A DNA stretch of 64,000 nt from Nocardiopsis alba DSM 43377 (GTDB lineage Bacteria > Actinomycetota > Actinomycetes > Streptosporangiales > Streptosporangiaceae). Each line of letters begins with the position of its first letter. Position 1 is the stretch's first letter. The stretch covers positions 1 through 64,000 of the forward strand of contig NZ_ANAC01000017.1 in the NCBI RefSeq assembly GCF_000341225.1. The letters are read 5' to 3'. The notes under the pieces were generated by a model, which was not told the DNA's origin, searched no databases, and worked only from the letters and a program-made list of their open reading frames with translations. Of this stretch, positions 63,257 through 64,000 are shown in pieces. Position numbers and translations under genes: made by a program.

Positions 63257-63730
63257 GTGCGCCGAGCCGTCTGTCCGGGTTCCTTCGACCCGGTGACCTA
63301 CGGTCACATCGACATCATCGGTCGAGCCGCCAAGCAGTACGACGAGGTCGTCACCGCCGTGCTCAACAACGTCAACAAGCGGGGCCTGTTCACCGTCCCC
63401 GAGAAACTCGACATGCTCCGTGAGAGCACCTCCGAGTTCGACAACGTGAGCGTCAGCGAGTTCGACGGACTCCTCGTCGACTTCTGCCGCGAGAACGGCA
63501 TCGAGACCATCGTGCGCAGCCTGAGGTCCGTGAGCGACTTCGACTACGAACTCCAGATCGCCCAGATGAACTACCGCCTCTCCGGGGTCGAGACCATGTT
63601 CATGACCGCGAACCCGCAGTACTCGTTCCTCTCCTCCAGCCTCGTCCGAGAGCTGGCCCTGCACCGGGGCGACGTCTCCAGCCTGGTCACCCCTTACGTC
63701 CAGGAGCGCCTTCGCGAGAAGTACGCCTGA
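63257..63730 (+). CDS. coaD: Phosphopantetheine adenylyltransferase
   Basis: Transfers AMP to 4'-phosphopantetheine in coenzyme A synthesis. 157 residues: RAVCPGSFDPVTYGHIDII with the (T/S)xGH motif, ISSTxVR-like FLSSSLVRELA, RSLRSVSDFDYE. GTG 63257 has GAGGGG nine bases upstream; the longer frame from 63218 is not typical. Confidence 0.96.
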   Translation: MRRAVCPGSFDPVTYGHIDIIGRAAKQYDEVVTAVLNNVNKRGLFTVPEKLDMLRESTSEFDNVSVSEFDGLLVDFCRENGIETIVRSLRSVSDFDYELQIAQMNYRLSGVETMFMTANPQYSFLSSSLVRELALHRGDVSSLVTPYVQERLREKYA

Positions 63731-63847
63731 ACCGCTCGAACACGGTCCGAAGCGGAGCGGAGGACCGGAGCGAACACGGTTCGGGGGCCGGGAGTGTTCT
63801 ACAGGACGACTCGAGCCGCCCGTGGACCAAGGCGAGCACAGCACGAT

Positions 63848-63876
63848 TTGGGTGGTCGGGACATGGTAGGTAGAAT
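63848..63876 (+). promoter_or_regulatory. Promoter at right edge
   Basis: TTGGGT (63848-63853) and TAGAAT (63871-63876) with a 17-base spacer form a good vegetative promoter. In related genomes yceD (DUF177)-rpmF-rnc follow coaD, so this is a likely promoter for them. Confidence 0.6.
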
Positions 63877-63888
63877 CGTGGTTCGATC

Positions 63889-63996
63889 ATGGGCGTCGCC
63901 GGTCTTCGGCGTGCGCTCAGGCCGGTCAGCACCACCGTGACCGACCGACGCCTCGGCGTCGGCGAGCTCGTGCCCGGCCCCCGGAACCTCTCCTGA
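63889..63996 (+). CDS. Possible 35-residue leader frame before the next operon
   Basis: ATG 12 bases after the -10 element TAGAAT, running to TGA at 63994-63996 (MGVAGLRRALRPVSTTV... ending LVPGPRNLS). It would be almost leaderless. It resembles no known protein; it may be a regulatory frame or just leader sequence for the gene beyond the window. Confidence 0.3.
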   Translation: MGVAGLRRALRPVSTTVTDRRLGVGELVPGPRNLS

Positions 63997-64000
63997 AAGC

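Overview
The window is high-GC actinomycete chromosome. It carries chromosomal housekeeping genes in the order gatB - ilvBNC - serA - leuB - ilvE - cimA - gltX - IclR regulator - leuCD - hup - cofC - plsC - gpsA - ddl - thiL - rpmB - recG - rsmD - coaD, an arrangement familiar from Streptomyces-type chromosomes. Codon third positions are almost all G or C, GTG and TTG starts are common, and overlapping ATGA/GTGA junctions are frequent. LAxTG-type cell-wall proteins, a Lys-less BCAA attenuator peptide of actinobacterial type and F420 synthesis (cofC) all fit a filamentous actinomycete. Nocardiopsis or a close relative is my best guess, but it is an inference from gene content.

Layout. 1-2.7 kb: two minus-strand thioester-domain surface proteins (the first cut by the window edge). 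2.9-7.7 kb: gatB and a membrane PAS-GGDEF-EAL protein. 7.7-13.3 kb: ilvB-ilvN-ilvC behind a leader peptide and attenuator, then serA. 13.5-19 kb: an accessory operon with a small membrane protein, two family-2-like glycosyltransferases and a truncated paralogue, followed by an orphan 29-residue peptide gene. 19.1-23.5 kb: leuB, ilvE and cimA; cimA has its own Val/Ile leader peptide and terminator. 23.8-27.1 kb: a sugar or glycerol-phosphate ABC importer without its ATPase. 27.2-32.0 kb: DUF3152 metalloprotease-like protein, FAH-family enzyme, SGNH hydrolase, gltX, tRNA-Gln and two identical tRNA-Glu genes. 32.1-38.6 kb: a minus-strand metallophosphoesterase and a TetR-linked catabolic-looking operon. 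38.7-42.3 kb: IclR regulator divergent from leuCD, then the HU gene. 42.4-47.6 kb: cofC, plsC, gpsA, a Cys/Met PLP enzyme, ddl. 47.7-56.8 kb: a block with an EI24-type membrane protein, cydABDC, DUF305 and DUF3105. 56.8-64 kb: DUF3515, a stand-alone RAM domain, thiL, a membrane CBM2-like protein, rpmB, recG, rsmD, coaD and a promoter at the right edge.

How the parts connect. ilvBNC, leuB, ilvE, leuCD and cimA cover most of branched-chain amino acid synthesis, with serA alongside. Short palindromes of the form TCTCA-N5-TGAGA lie upstream of ilvB and in front of the peptide gene before leuB, with weaker versions upstream of leuB, cimA and leuC. The IclR-family regulator next to leuC is the natural candidate to bind them. 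ilvB and cimA add a second layer: transcription attenuation through leader peptides rich in Leu/Ile/Val codons. gatB, gltX, tRNA-Glu and tRNA-Gln together fit the indirect tRNA-Gln charging route. The most novel-looking material is the cimA attenuator, the shared palindromes, the glycosyltransferase operon with its orphan peptide, the tandem repeat grown from the 3' end of cydC, and the TACTACA/TGTAGTG dyad in front of cydA.
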